DNA of 64,000 nucleotides from positions 24,760,001 through 24,824,000 of the forward strand of contig NC_046681.1 of assembly GCF_009870125.1 (NCBI RefSeq). Reading direction: 5' to 3'. The notes under the pieces are model-generated. The model ran no database searches and had not been told where the DNA came from. It was given only the letters and a program-made list of their open reading frames with translations. The position numbers were made by a program, and so were the translations under genes. This document shows, one piece after another, positions 49,478 to 59,131 of the stretch. The number at the start of each line of letters is the position of its first letter. Within the stretch, counting starts at the first letter, position 1. This stretch comes from Drosophila pseudoobscura. Taxonomy: Eukaryota; Arthropoda; Insecta; Diptera; Drosophilidae.

Positions 49478-49644
49478 CTGTATGGTTAGTGACCTTATTC
49501 ACTTTATGCTTAACTTTAAAAACTAAAAAAAAACAAATCACTTTTATGCTTAAACCTAATTGAAAAAAAAACCGAAATAGATATTTTTCAAAATTTAGAA
49601 ATTTAGAATTTTATTTTTATGTGTTTAACTTCCGACACTCCGAA

Positions 49645-49671
49645 CTATACTGATATTTTTCCAGTATTCTC
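49645..49671 (-). promoter_or_regulatory. Promoter-like box, block B type I module
   Basis: The family box on the minus strand, heading the intact type I gene; it lies about 390 bp upstream of that ATG, part of the distance being the 213-bp insert. Confidence 0.4.
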
Positions 49672-49978
49672 ACACAACATCGAACTTGACATTTGGGGTT
49701 TTGTGGGGCATGGATTGCTTGTTTCAGTTTTTCTTTTGAATTTTGCGTTGATTCGTATTTTTATGAACAGAGACGTTATTCTGTAATAATTCCGTTTTAT
49801 CGAAATGCAAGTCTTCGAATGCTTTGAGTGTTTGATCTCTTTATCTAACAGAGTGGTATCACCTTTCCGAGGGGCTATGATTAAAGCCTTCATGGCGGAT
49901 AGCTCGGCCAAGACTTCGAGACCTTCTGTGCTGCAGAAGACTCACTCGAGTCTCCGGTCTCCTCTTGGGGGGTGAGCC

Positions 49979-50065
49979 ATGCACATGACCATTTTATTGC
50001 TTCTTATAATCATTTTTTTGATCGTAGCTAGCGTTTTTGTATATTTTAGGTTCCTAAGAAATTAA
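49979..50065 (+). CDS. Candidate 28-residue transmembrane micropeptide
   Basis: ATG in the context gagccATGc opens a 28-codon frame: MHMTILLLLIIIFLIVASVF, then a short basic end VYFRFLRN. The product would be a single hydrophobic helix of about 20 residues with a positively charged cytoplasm-like tail. Length and layout resemble the class of Drosophila membrane micropeptides, but I cannot align it to a named one. A frame this short in A/T-rich DNA can arise by chance, and there is no promoter or splice evidence. Confidence 0.2.
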   Translation: MHMTILLLLIIIFLIVASVFVYFRFLRN

Positions 50066-51980
50066 CGATGCTCTCCCTAAGCCGTATCACTCCTCCGTAT
50101 CAAGTTTCCACTGAATTCTGCACAAGTCTGCATTTATTTTGGGAGGTGTAAACTTCAGTGGTTCTTCCACTCAATCGTTTTGTAAAATCACAAAATTTCC
50201 CAGTAACCGAACCCGCGATGAGGCACAAAAGGCTGCCCAGTGGAAGAGCGGAGGGGGTGGGGCTTGGCGTAGACCTGGTTGTGTTTTTGACCCACTATGG
50301 GACCGTGGTGGGGAACGGGGTGGCCTCCGCGGGAGTGCAATAATATTTTTACTTTAGTGCCGGACGATCAAAAAGCGGCTCTCTGCGGTTGTCCAACCGC
50401 CAAGCCAACGGCAACGCCAAAGCCAAAGCCAAAGCCAAAGCGGAGCTCCACCGTACCAATAATTCTCTAACCTCCGTCTATATCCTGACTAAAGCGTCGA
50501 CATGGCGGGTCAGATTGAGCGTGGTTACGGGAAGGAGTGGATTGGTCTGGACACGAGCCGCGTTTATAAGCAATTTCGCGAACAATGACTAAATTTCGAG
50601 AAAAGCGAGCGACGATTTTCCTGCTACTGTTGTTTTTGTTGTTGTTGTTGTTGTTGTGGTTCTAGTTGCAACTTGCAATCGAATGAATCTGAATGCAACG
50701 CAGTGCGCCGAAAATTGGAAAACATGGCAGCTGAATGGACGAAAACTAGTGGAGCAGGAACCAGAGAAGGCATTGGAGACTGGGAAATGGACATGGCAGA
50801 GAGAGACAGAGAGAAAGCGAGAGAAAGAGAGAGCGCTCAACATTCAGCGGCGGCTCATCGTTCAACGTCAGTGCCGGATGCGTTTTGTGGCCACGGCCTT
50901 TGTGGGTGCAGCCGGTGGCAGGGGTATGGGTACGGCAGGAGCTAGAGCCGTGTACGCAACCGGAGCGGGATCCGGTCGGAGGCTTCTGTATTTTTAAGTC
51001 CGCCACTAAATACAAACGAAAGCACTCAAGCACAAGTTGGCCACGATTTCCCTGTCCCCGTCCATTGCCGGCCTACTCCACGCACACACGCGACGAGCAC
51101 GCATTCCATTCCATTCCATTCCATGCCCCTTTCGTACGGCCGTAGTGGCAGCAGTGGCAGTAGTCCGGGCTGTAGTCCGGCCTGGACTCGTCATAGTACA
51201 AATGGAATTTGGGATTTTGATTGCGAATCGAAATAGATTTTGTGGTATTTGGGCAAGCAGTGCGAAACAAGCGACTAACAACCTGAGTCTGTCTCTGTGT
51301 GTGTCCTTGTCCGTACGTACTACGTATCTATGTTTGCGCTGTGTGTGTGTGTGTGTGTTCATTTGTTACTTTGGCATCGCACGGACAACACTGCGTATAC
51401 GCGCTTTATTCCATCCGTTGATTGATTGAGTTTGTGGAGGCTTTTTACACGCTTTACGCTCGCTGCCTTCGTTTTTGAGAGCCCTTCGATTATTCGATTT
51501 TGCATTTTGCATCCGGACCGCACCTCACCGCCCACCGCCCACCACCCGCCACCCACCACCCCCTCCACCCTCTATAGATCGGGTCTGTTTGTGCTGGTTT
51601 TTGTGCCAGCCATTCGTTCCTGTTAATTCCGTTACCAAGTTGATTCTGTTAACCGGGAAAGCCGATTTCGCAACACCTGAAAAATTGCTGCCAGAAAAAA
51701 AACGAAATAGAGGCAAAAAGTACATATATGGGTCGGTCTCTCAACGCCAGCAAGCGGAATATTTCAAAAAGGTTTGCAAAATGTTTCACGCTTTGAAGGG
51801 TGGACCTATCAGTCCTTCACTCCATATATGAACTCTAGTCTAAACAACACTTGAAAGTAGTGCTCTAAAGAATTCAGTTCTTTATATATTACCCCAATTC
51901 ACAGCCCAATGAGCTTGCAACAATACCAATTCCAATCGTACATAATTTGTACCACAAAATGGTTTATGGAACCATCGACA
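50066..51980. other. Gene-free stretch between blocks B and C
   Basis: No exon I can support. There are (TTG)n at about 50,628-50,655, an AG-rich stretch near 50,800-50,835, (TG)n at about 51,342-51,358 and a CCACC-rich patch at about 51,525-51,570. An open frame of about 104 codons from ATG near 50,683 is unsplit, but it runs through the AG repeat and has no recognisable domain. Confidence 0.5.
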
Positions 51981-52270
51981 GACGGGCCAACGGAGCGATC
52001 AGTCCATCCCCCCGCGTACTCAGGGTCCACGGCGGTCGGGACTTGCGAGACATGTTTTAGGCCTCTTCTTCAAGATGCTCTCTGCTTGAGTAACTTCTGA
52101 GGATAACAATGCCCAGCGACTTTATCGACTTGAATTATCGGTAAAACGGAATTATTACCGAAAACTGTCTCTGTTCATAAAAATACGAATCAACGCAATA
52201 ATTCGAAAGAAAAACTGAAACAAGCAATCCATGCCCCACAAAACCCCAAATGTCAAGTTCGATGTCGTGT

Positions 52271-52297
52271 GAGAATACTGGAAAAATATCAGTATAG
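52271..52297 (+). promoter_or_regulatory. Promoter-like box, block C type I module
   Basis: Identical to the 27-nt box of block A, in the same place relative to the module. Confidence 0.4.
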
Positions 52298-52452
52298 TTC
52301 GGACTGTCGGAAGTTAACCACATAAAAATAAAATTCTAAATTTCTAAATTTTGAAAAATATCTATTTCGGTTTTTTTTTTCAATTAGGTTTAAGCATAAA
52401 AGTGATTTGTTTTTTTTTTAGTTTTTAAAGTTAAGCATAAAGTGAATAAGGT

Positions 52453-52484
52453 CACTAACCATACAGTATACTGTATGGTTAGTG
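52453..52484. repeat. Perfect 32-bp palindrome, block C copy
   Basis: The same 16-nt half-site and exact inverted repeat as in block A, again covering the candidate ATG (52,475) of the type I module. Confidence 0.9.
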
Positions 52485-53100
52485 ATAAGATACAACATAA
52501 TAATACTTCTCCAAGATACACAAGGCATAAAAATACTTCTCCAAGATACACATCTATTGATTGTTCAACAAGAGACGCACGCGAAGAGTAAGCATACATT
52601 TCGCTTTTAGGTTGAATAGATACAAATTTAACTTTTTTCTAGGTTCACATCATACATACCTGGCAAAAAAAAAAACTACAAATCATACGGCTGTAAACTG
52701 TGGCGGGTCAATAAGGTACAACACGGCTTCTTCGGATAGTTTTTCTACACAAACCTACATAAATACGGGCACTCTACGTAAGCATAAATTTGGGTTTTAG
52801 GTTGAATAGATACAAATTTCACTTTTTTCTAGGTCCATATTCATAAATACCTGGCAAAAAAAAACTACAAAACTTACGGCTGTAAACTGTGGTGGCACAA
52901 TCGGGTACAACACGGCTTCTTCGGATAGTTTTTTACACACCCCTACATAAATACGGGAATGGATCTCAGGGCCCCGAGAAGACTCGCAAGTAGAACCAAT
53001 ACTTTGTTCGACACTGTAAGTATAAATGGTTTTAGGTTTGCCAAATTGGAATAAAATGTATCTTCTTTCTAGTATTCGGCAATCGGAAAATAAAGACTGT
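52475..53100 (+). pseudogene. Type I spliced frame of block C, disrupted
   Basis: Exon a from 52,475, intron 52,588-52,642 (55 bp), exon b 52,643-52,777 (135 bp), then the second intron and exon c as in block A. Splice sites are kept. Exon b has an 11-nt A run against 10 in block A; its frame reaches a TAG before the exon ends. The disruption therefore differs in detail from that of block A, which suggests either independent decay or sequence errors in A runs. Confidence 0.5.
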
Positions 53101-53601
53101 GTTCATCGGGTACACGTTCAGATGTGTGACTGATAAAAATATATTTTGTTACTAATAATTATATTACTCGTGATTATATTTTGATACTAAAGTACACAAA
53201 GATGTTTAATTATTTTCCTGAATCAGAATGGGGTAGGTCTCCAAAAGGGTCCAGCAAAATGCTGATTTGGATATCCCAATTCCCCGCTTGGAAAATGGAC
53301 CCCAACTAACAATTCTTTTAGATATACTCGCAGCTGTATAAAATCCCCCGAGAGAAAGGTATTCAAGATTTCATCTTTAGTTTTACAGATATTTCCAATG
53401 CAAACATGTATTATTTAAATAAAAGAATTTGTACGTTGTTCCAACCAACTCTGAGCCAAGAGGTTTTAATGGGGAATAATAAGCTACAAGGTTCTACACT
53501 GCGTATCATACGAATCATCCTGCGTATACCCAAAATGTACAGAACTAACTGGCCCATTCGTTATCAATAAAAATAATTAGACATCTGTGTGTATTCTAGT
53601 A

Positions 53602-53745
53602 TCAAAATATAATAATTTGTAGTATCAAAATATAATCATTTTTACTATCAAAATATAGAGTAAATATTTCAGAGTTCCAAATTGTTGTTCGCGTTTGTTT
53701 TTCGATTTCAATTTTTTGGTTTTTCGACCACATATCCTGTGGCAT
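53602..53745 (-). CDS. Type II small ORF of block C (47 codons), unrecognised
   Basis: Same length and start (MPQDMWSKNQKIEIEKQ) as the block A copy; the tail reads DSKNDYILILQIIIF. Keeping both the length and the frame in two copies is weak evidence for coding, because the copies are young and nearly identical overall. Confidence 0.35.
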   Translation of the reverse strand: MPQDMWSKNQKIEIEKQTRTTIWNSEIFTLYFDSKNDYILILQIIIF

Positions 53746-54150
53746 CCGTGTCACTCCCTGGGAAACGTAGTGTCCTGCCCAGACGATTGTCGAGCCGTGT
53801 ATCAGCCGTGTGGTGATATCTGCTGCCTAGAAAAAGTTAAAATTTAAATAAACAAAAACTTTACCACCACAACACCATTTATGCTTACACTGTGTTCGAA
53901 AACGTATACGTATACCTCGCTGACCCTGAGCACCGTTGTGATGAAATGTTTCAAATGGTATAAAGTGTGGTTTTTTATTTTTTTTCACTTTTTGGTTTTT
54001 TATATTTTTTTTTCACTTTTTGTTTTTTTTATAAAAAAAAGAATCACTTTATGCTTAAACCTAATTGGAAAAAAAAACGAAATGAATATTCCTAGAAATT
54101 TAGAATTTTTAAAATTTTATTTTTTTGTGTTTCACTCCGCACGCTCCTGA

Positions 54151-54177
54151 CTATACTGATATTTTTCCAGTATTCTC
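54151..54177 (-). promoter_or_regulatory. Promoter-like box, block C type II module
   Basis: The family box on the minus strand, facing the one at 52,271. Confidence 0.4.
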
Positions 54178-54551
54178 ACACAACATCGAATTTGACATTT
54201 GGGGTTTTGTGGGGCATGGATTGCTTGCTCAATATTTACTTCGGGACTTCGGACTTCGGGGGGATATTTTATTCTCCTGGGCAGTAGGCTGTGCTTGTTC
54301 ACTCCAATCAAACACGAATCAGTCTTCATGATGGCCTATTCGATCAGCTAGTGTCGGCATCCGTTCCTGGATGTGGTCGGTAATCTTTTAGCACGAATAA
54401 GAGTTATGGAAAAAGTGGCATTGCGACACTGCAAAATGCTGATTTGGATATCCGCATCTCTTGGATGCATCCTCTTGGAAAATGTTCCCCAACTAAGAAT
54501 TCTTTTCGATATACTCGCAGATGTATAAAACCCCCCAAGAGAGCATGCTTT

Positions 54552-54557
54552 TATTCA
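54552..54557 (-). terminator. Candidate polyadenylation signal of Cog8
   Basis: AATAAA on the minus strand about 155 nt beyond the Cog8 stop codon. It lies in a segment that duplicates part of the repeat family, so it may have been supplied by the repeat. No closer canonical signal is visible. Confidence 0.4.
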
Positions 54558-54712
54558 AGATTTCATCTTTAGTCTTACAGATATTTCCAGTAAACACATG
54601 TACATACATGTGTGTATGTATATATGTACATATGTATATGTATACTATTACGACAAACAAAATTTAAATATGGGAATATGGATTAAACCTAGAACTTGTT
54701 GTTGGGAATGAC

Positions 54713-56694
54713 TCATCCCTCGGCAGCAACGGGTAAGTTGAGGACGGGCTTTGCCTCCAGAGCTGGTTCCTGGGCAGGCTGTGACTGGACCAGCACCTTG
54801 GTGGGCAGGAGATGCTTGAGGGGCTCTAGGATGCGCGCCTGCTGCAGATAGGTGAGCTGCTGCTGCTCCAGCTGCAGGAGGCTTATGCCCAGGTGAACGG
54901 TGAGCGACTGGGGCGGGAAGATGCCATGGATGCAGCGCTGGACATAAGGCACCAGGTCGTAGGCCAGGCAGGAGCACAGCTTCACGAAGTTCTCGCGCTC
55001 GTTTCCAGTGAAAGCTTGCTGCTCCTGGCGGTAGAAGGCGAGCACTCGCTGGGCCACCAACTGCAGGGACTGCTGCAAGCAGCGCGTGACGTCTGTGGCC
55101 AGCGCCAGCGGGGCGCAGAGCCGCAACTCGTTCAGCGCATTCAGATAGCCGTTGCAGAGGGCGGCCAGGGGGTAGAAGTCCAGGAGCGTCTCTGGAGGCG
55201 CAAATGACTCGTTCTCGTTGGCGGAGAGCGAGGTGGGATCCACCTGCTTGCGCGAGTGGAGCGTAACCTTGTTGATCAGCGTGAACCTCTCCAGCTCCTG
55301 CTCAAAGTGCTCGTTGACCTGCTCAATGCTGGCCTCGAACTTGCTCTGCACCACGCCCACAAAGATGGGAGCCATTAGGGCCCGAAAGTCGGCCCCGACG
55401 CGGCTGAAAGAGAGCCCGAAGTACATGCACTGGCCCAAAACCGTCTCAATGGATCCAACGCCGCGATGCAGATCCTTTTCGAGGGTCTCCAAGAATGCAT
55501 TAATCTGCAAACAGCGAGAGGTTATTATCAACAGGAGAATGTCTCCCATGCTATTACCCACTTTGTTGTGCAGCCACGCCTGGAAGAGGCGATCGCCGTT
55601 GCAGCTGACGCCCTGCAAAGGCCTTAGACTACTGCCCTGCGCCTTGCCAGCGCTCTCTTCCTCGGGGAATATGGCCCGGTACTGGGTGATGATGTTGAAC
55701 AGATTGATGCGCGTGATCTCAATGGTCTTGGTCAGATGCTGCTGGGCTGTAGGGACGCTCAATGAGTCAGAGAATCTCTTGGTATGTATTCGATAGCTTA
55801 CCATCCGCTGTGGGAATGGCCCCAAGGCAGGAGGTAAGCCAGGAGTCGCGAGCCTGCAGGAACTTCAACTTCAGCTCGTTGTCCCCGAAAGCCTGCATGC
55901 GCCTCAGGTATCCGACGATCTGCAGGCACTTGGGCAGCTGCAAATCCGAACGAAGCTGGGCCACCAGCTGCACCAGCATGGTGTGCCACAAGGCCTCCAC
56001 GGCGCGCACAATGCTCTGAAAGGGTAAAGTAAATGCTTGTAATAAACCTCTTTGGGCGGGGATTCATCGAGAACACAAAACCTACATTCACCACAGATAT
56101 GTGGCCTTGATGCTGGCCCAGCTTCTGCACGTAGGCGGCCAGCTCCAGGGCCTCCTCGTAGCGTCCTTCGCGTATGCAGCGCTCCATCAGCTGCGGCAGC
56201 TCGAGGATCTCCAGCAGTTGGGAGTTCTTCTGCAGAGTGATGGAGTTGAGGCGGCGCTGCTCGTTCAGCTCCGCGGAGTCCTTTAGGAACTGCTCGCACT
56301 TGCCACTGAACTCTGGCAACTTGCCAATCAGAGTGCCCACCTGCTCCTCCGTCTTCTGGAATTCGTTGAATATCGATCGCGAGTTCTCCGCCGTCGTGAT
56401 GAAAGTCTTGTAATTGGAGATGGCCAGGTCCTGGGTCTGCTCCAATATGGTCTTGGTCTCGTCGGCCAGGCGTGTTTGCTCTTTTTTTAGCTGATCCACC
56501 TTGTAGGTGCCTAGCTTCCCGAGATAATTATCCAATTCTGGATTGCCACGCAGATTGTCTCGAATGGAAGTGAAAACATTAATTTATTTCCTGTCGCAGC
56601 TGCCCATATATGATAGTATACCTGGCACACCATCGGGGAATATCAATTTGAGCACCCTTTCATTCTCCAGATCCATTGTATCTACAAATTCCAT
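54713..56694 (-). CDS. Cog8: Conserved oligomeric Golgi complex subunit 8 (Cog8)
   Basis: Five coding exons: 56,622-56,694, 56,086-56,558, 55,802-56,015, 55,562-55,746 and 54,713-55,504. The introns are 63, 70, 55 and 57 bp, all GT-AG, and every join keeps frame, giving about 578 residues (human COG8 has about 612). Family hallmarks are NYKTFITTAENSRSIF, RRLNSITLQKNSQLLEILE, RYEEALELAAYVQKL, VGYLRRM, KFLQARDSWL, TKTIEITRINLFNIITQYRA and GQCMYFGLSFSRVGADFRAL. Cog8 links the two lobes of the COG tethering complex on Golgi membranes and is needed for retrograde vesicle tethering and glycosylation. I start at the first ATG (56,692-56,694, MEFVDTMDLENERV); an ATG six codons later is possible. Exon 4 ends at AAA before GTGGGT, chosen because it preserves the family alignment. 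The 3' end lies next to repeat block C. No frameshift or missing segment is seen. Confidence 0.95.
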
Positions 56695-56866
56695 TAGTTT
56701 TTTGTGTACGTTTTAAAAATTTTGTTCAACATCTGTTGGTTAAGCAGCTGATCAAGCAGTGTTGTAAAGCGGCCGTACAATATCGCACTAAGGCATCCGC
56801 GGAAGAGTGCTGTGTAGTGCCGCGTTCGCAGTATTTCAAGGGCCGGCTGCTATGTCACTCAGCCAA

Positions 56867-56880
56867 CTGTTGTGACCGTT
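56867..56880 (-). promoter_or_regulatory. Candidate Motif 1-like core promoter element of Cog8
   Basis: On the minus strand the sequence aacggtcacaacag resembles the Drosophila housekeeping-promoter motif YGGTCACACTR with one or two mismatches, about 175 bp upstream of the Cog8 ATG. That position suits a TATA-less housekeeping promoter, but the match is imperfect. Confidence 0.3.
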
Positions 56881-57301
56881 AAAATTCAAATTGAATCAGC
56901 TTTCCGTAAGTTTTATTTGTGTGTTTTCTGTCACCTTTTTATGTCTGTCTGTTTAATGGCAGCACCTCTCTGCTCTACACCCGTAACCTGCACTATGTGC
57001 TGTCTGCCCAGCCTGTGTACCACTGCTGGTGCTGTTGCTTCGGTGAAAGTAGAACGTTTATTTGTCTGTTTGCTAAAATTTCAAACATATTATCTTTGAA
57101 GTCTGTCCGCTTGTATGTCTCTCTCTCTCTCTTTCTTTCTCCCTCTTTCTGTCTGTTCATGTTGTTGTAAGCCATGCGTCGCATTTCCCCCTGCCCCAAC
57201 CATAATGAACACGAGTTGCAGTTCCAATCAGAGTCGCATGGGAAACTGCCTTCTGCCACAGCCAGTGGGGCACTTTCATCGCGCCATGAGACAGCATCCA
57301 G

Positions 57302-57327
57302 CTGCTGCTGCTGCTGCTGCTGCTGCT
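57302..57327 (+). repeat. (CTG)n trinucleotide repeat
   Basis: About eight to nine CTG units. Depending on strand and frame they read as poly-Ala, poly-Cys, poly-Leu or poly-Gln/Ser, which explains several spurious frames here. Confidence 0.9.
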
Positions 57328-59067
57328 CGGTGCAGACATTTCGGCGTCTCAAGCAATAATTGCAGACTAAAGATGAAGCTGATGATGCAGCTGATGATGA
57401 TGATGATGATGCTTCCCGCTGGGAGATGAAGCACTGATGGGGATGGGTATGCAACGCGTGGTTGTGGCCGCTAATGGGATTGTTCTGATTGCATATTTAA
57501 GACATTATTTCGAGTGCAAAATAGCTATAGACTATTTCTATAGCGCTGAATGCCCCTAAATACTCATAATTAGCCGTCAATTGAGGATCAAGTTTCGTAA
57601 GATCAGATAGGAGCTGATAAATCCATGATATGCATTATCAATCCGAAAGGATGAGAATGCAATATCCTTTCGATTTTAGTCCTCTGAAGGAGGGTTTCCC
57701 AAAGAATGTAAAAGATACGAATTATATTGCTTTCCTTGGAGGACACTCAAAAGAAGGTACTTTCGAGGGATTTAAAAGGGATGTTTTCGGCATAATATCT
57801 GCCTTGAACTGGATTCATTCCAGCTAATAATCTTTCTTCCTTCTTACAGAGAACTAATCGCTTCTGGTGCAAGGTCCCCCAAGGTATCCACTGGAGGAGA
57901 CCCAGCCCCATTTATTCGCTCTTTTCAAGTGTCTTACATTTCTGAACCGCACTGTATGCAGGTACAAACGTAGGTGGAACCGGGGCCCCATGATTAAACC
58001 AACCAAGTGCCGTGAACCGCAACCAAAGTTATTATTTTTACACTTTCACTTGCTCTACCCCAAAAACAGCAAAATCTCACAGATCTCGCGATCTACGTAC
58101 TTCTTGGTGCCACAATAAAATTCCCTGAGTTGCAGGAGCAAACGGGAATGGCGAAACACAGTTTGGGCGTTCAAATTCAAAAACAAAATCCATCCAAAGT
58201 CCACATGCAAGCCGTGTTTTATTTGTAGCAAGTATTTGTTGTAGTACTCGTGGGTGTTGCAAGTATTTCGCAATCGGAAACATTTGGCAGGAAACCAGTT
58301 TGGGCCCAGCGTCAGGCATGGGGACCACCCATTCCATCCCATCCGAAGCCCCCCCGCGATCCCCGCCCCAAGTCGTGGACGTGTGCCCAGGCCAAAGACC
58401 TACTCAATGGGAAACTTCGTGGCGGCATGTGGTAGGCCAATAAAAAAAATAAGGAAAAATAAGTACAGTAAAAAAAGAAGGCAGCAAAAAACAGTACTGT
58501 TCTTGTCGTGGCTTGTGGGCGTGACAGGGGGGCTGGGAAAGACATAATAAACACACAACAATAATTAAACTGAGGTTAGTCCGGCCACCAAGTGGCTTTC
58601 AACAGTTCTGTCCAGTCAGGCGCCAGCGAGGGCCAGTCGATAAGTTATGGGATCTGAAAGAATTAGCAAAGGGAATTTTGGTCCTTATATATTCCATGCG
58701 TCTGATCCGTCGGATCCAATTTAAGGGGCTTTGTTTTAAAGAATTCCAAAAGGACTTTACAATGGCTGTGACAAGACTGGAATGGAATATATTTTGCTGT
58801 TGCATATGCCAAGCTTACTCCATTCCTCTAAATTCCTATATAGAAAATTAAAGTAAGCAAAAACTAAAACTCTAAAACTATACCATACTCTGTTAAAGTG
58901 GCTGTGATTGTGAGGAGATTCTCTCCTTAGCTCTACTCAGAGCTACTCTACTCTAAGAACACCTTAGAGCAGCCCTCGGCCAACTGCAACACTCCCAATC
59001 AAGCCTTGAAGATGCGCGCCAAAACAAGCTTTGACCGTCTAATCCCCAGCAGCAACATGCAACGCCA

Positions 59068-59131
59068 GCAGCAGCAGCAGCAACATCTGCGGCAGCGGCA
59101 TCGGCAGCAGCAGCAACAGCAACAGCAACAT
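59068..59131 (+). repeat. Interrupted (CAG)n repeat
   Basis: Runs of CAG broken by CAA and CGG. This type is frequent both in polyglutamine-coding exons and in Drosophila introns; here the surrounding frame gives little support for coding. Confidence 0.85.

Larger units (their letters stand above)
47062..49800 (-). repeat. Block B: inverted copy of block A with a 213-bp insert
   Basis: Read on the minus strand, B matches A from the non-family end (47,062-47,280 against 41,822-42,046) through the type II module (box 47,547-47,573, intron 47,806-47,867) and the type I module (introns 49,115-49,173, 48,946-49,000 and 48,725-48,781; box 49,645-49,671), to about 49,800. Differences from A are small indels, a 12-15 bp gap in the shared non-family end, an extra segment of about 50 bp in the type II exon, and a 213-bp insert at 49,265-49,477. 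The type I frame is intact here. Confidence 0.85.
51981..54428 (+). repeat. Block C: direct copy of block A
   Basis: C has the same order and orientation as A: left edge 'gacgggccaa...ggagcgatc', the 'aggcctcttcttcaagatgc' segment, type I module on plus (box 52,271-52,297), type II module on minus (box 54,151-54,177), and a right edge near 'aaagtggcattgcgaca'. It lacks the non-family DNA that A and B share at their inner ends. Immediately after it (54,429-54,560) lies a second partial copy of the internal segment found in A at about 40,660-40,770, so the block runs almost into the 3' UTR of Cog8. Confidence 0.85.

Noticed and set aside
50656-50997. Unspliced frame of about 104 codons from an internal ATG
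   Set aside because: It crosses an AG-rich repeat and a G-rich segment; no recognised domain and no promoter or splice evidence.
57115-57454. Frames with poly-Ala or poly-Cys on plus and poly-Ser/Gln on minus
   Set aside because: All arise from one CTG repeat; competing frames on both strands are equally open, so none is favoured.
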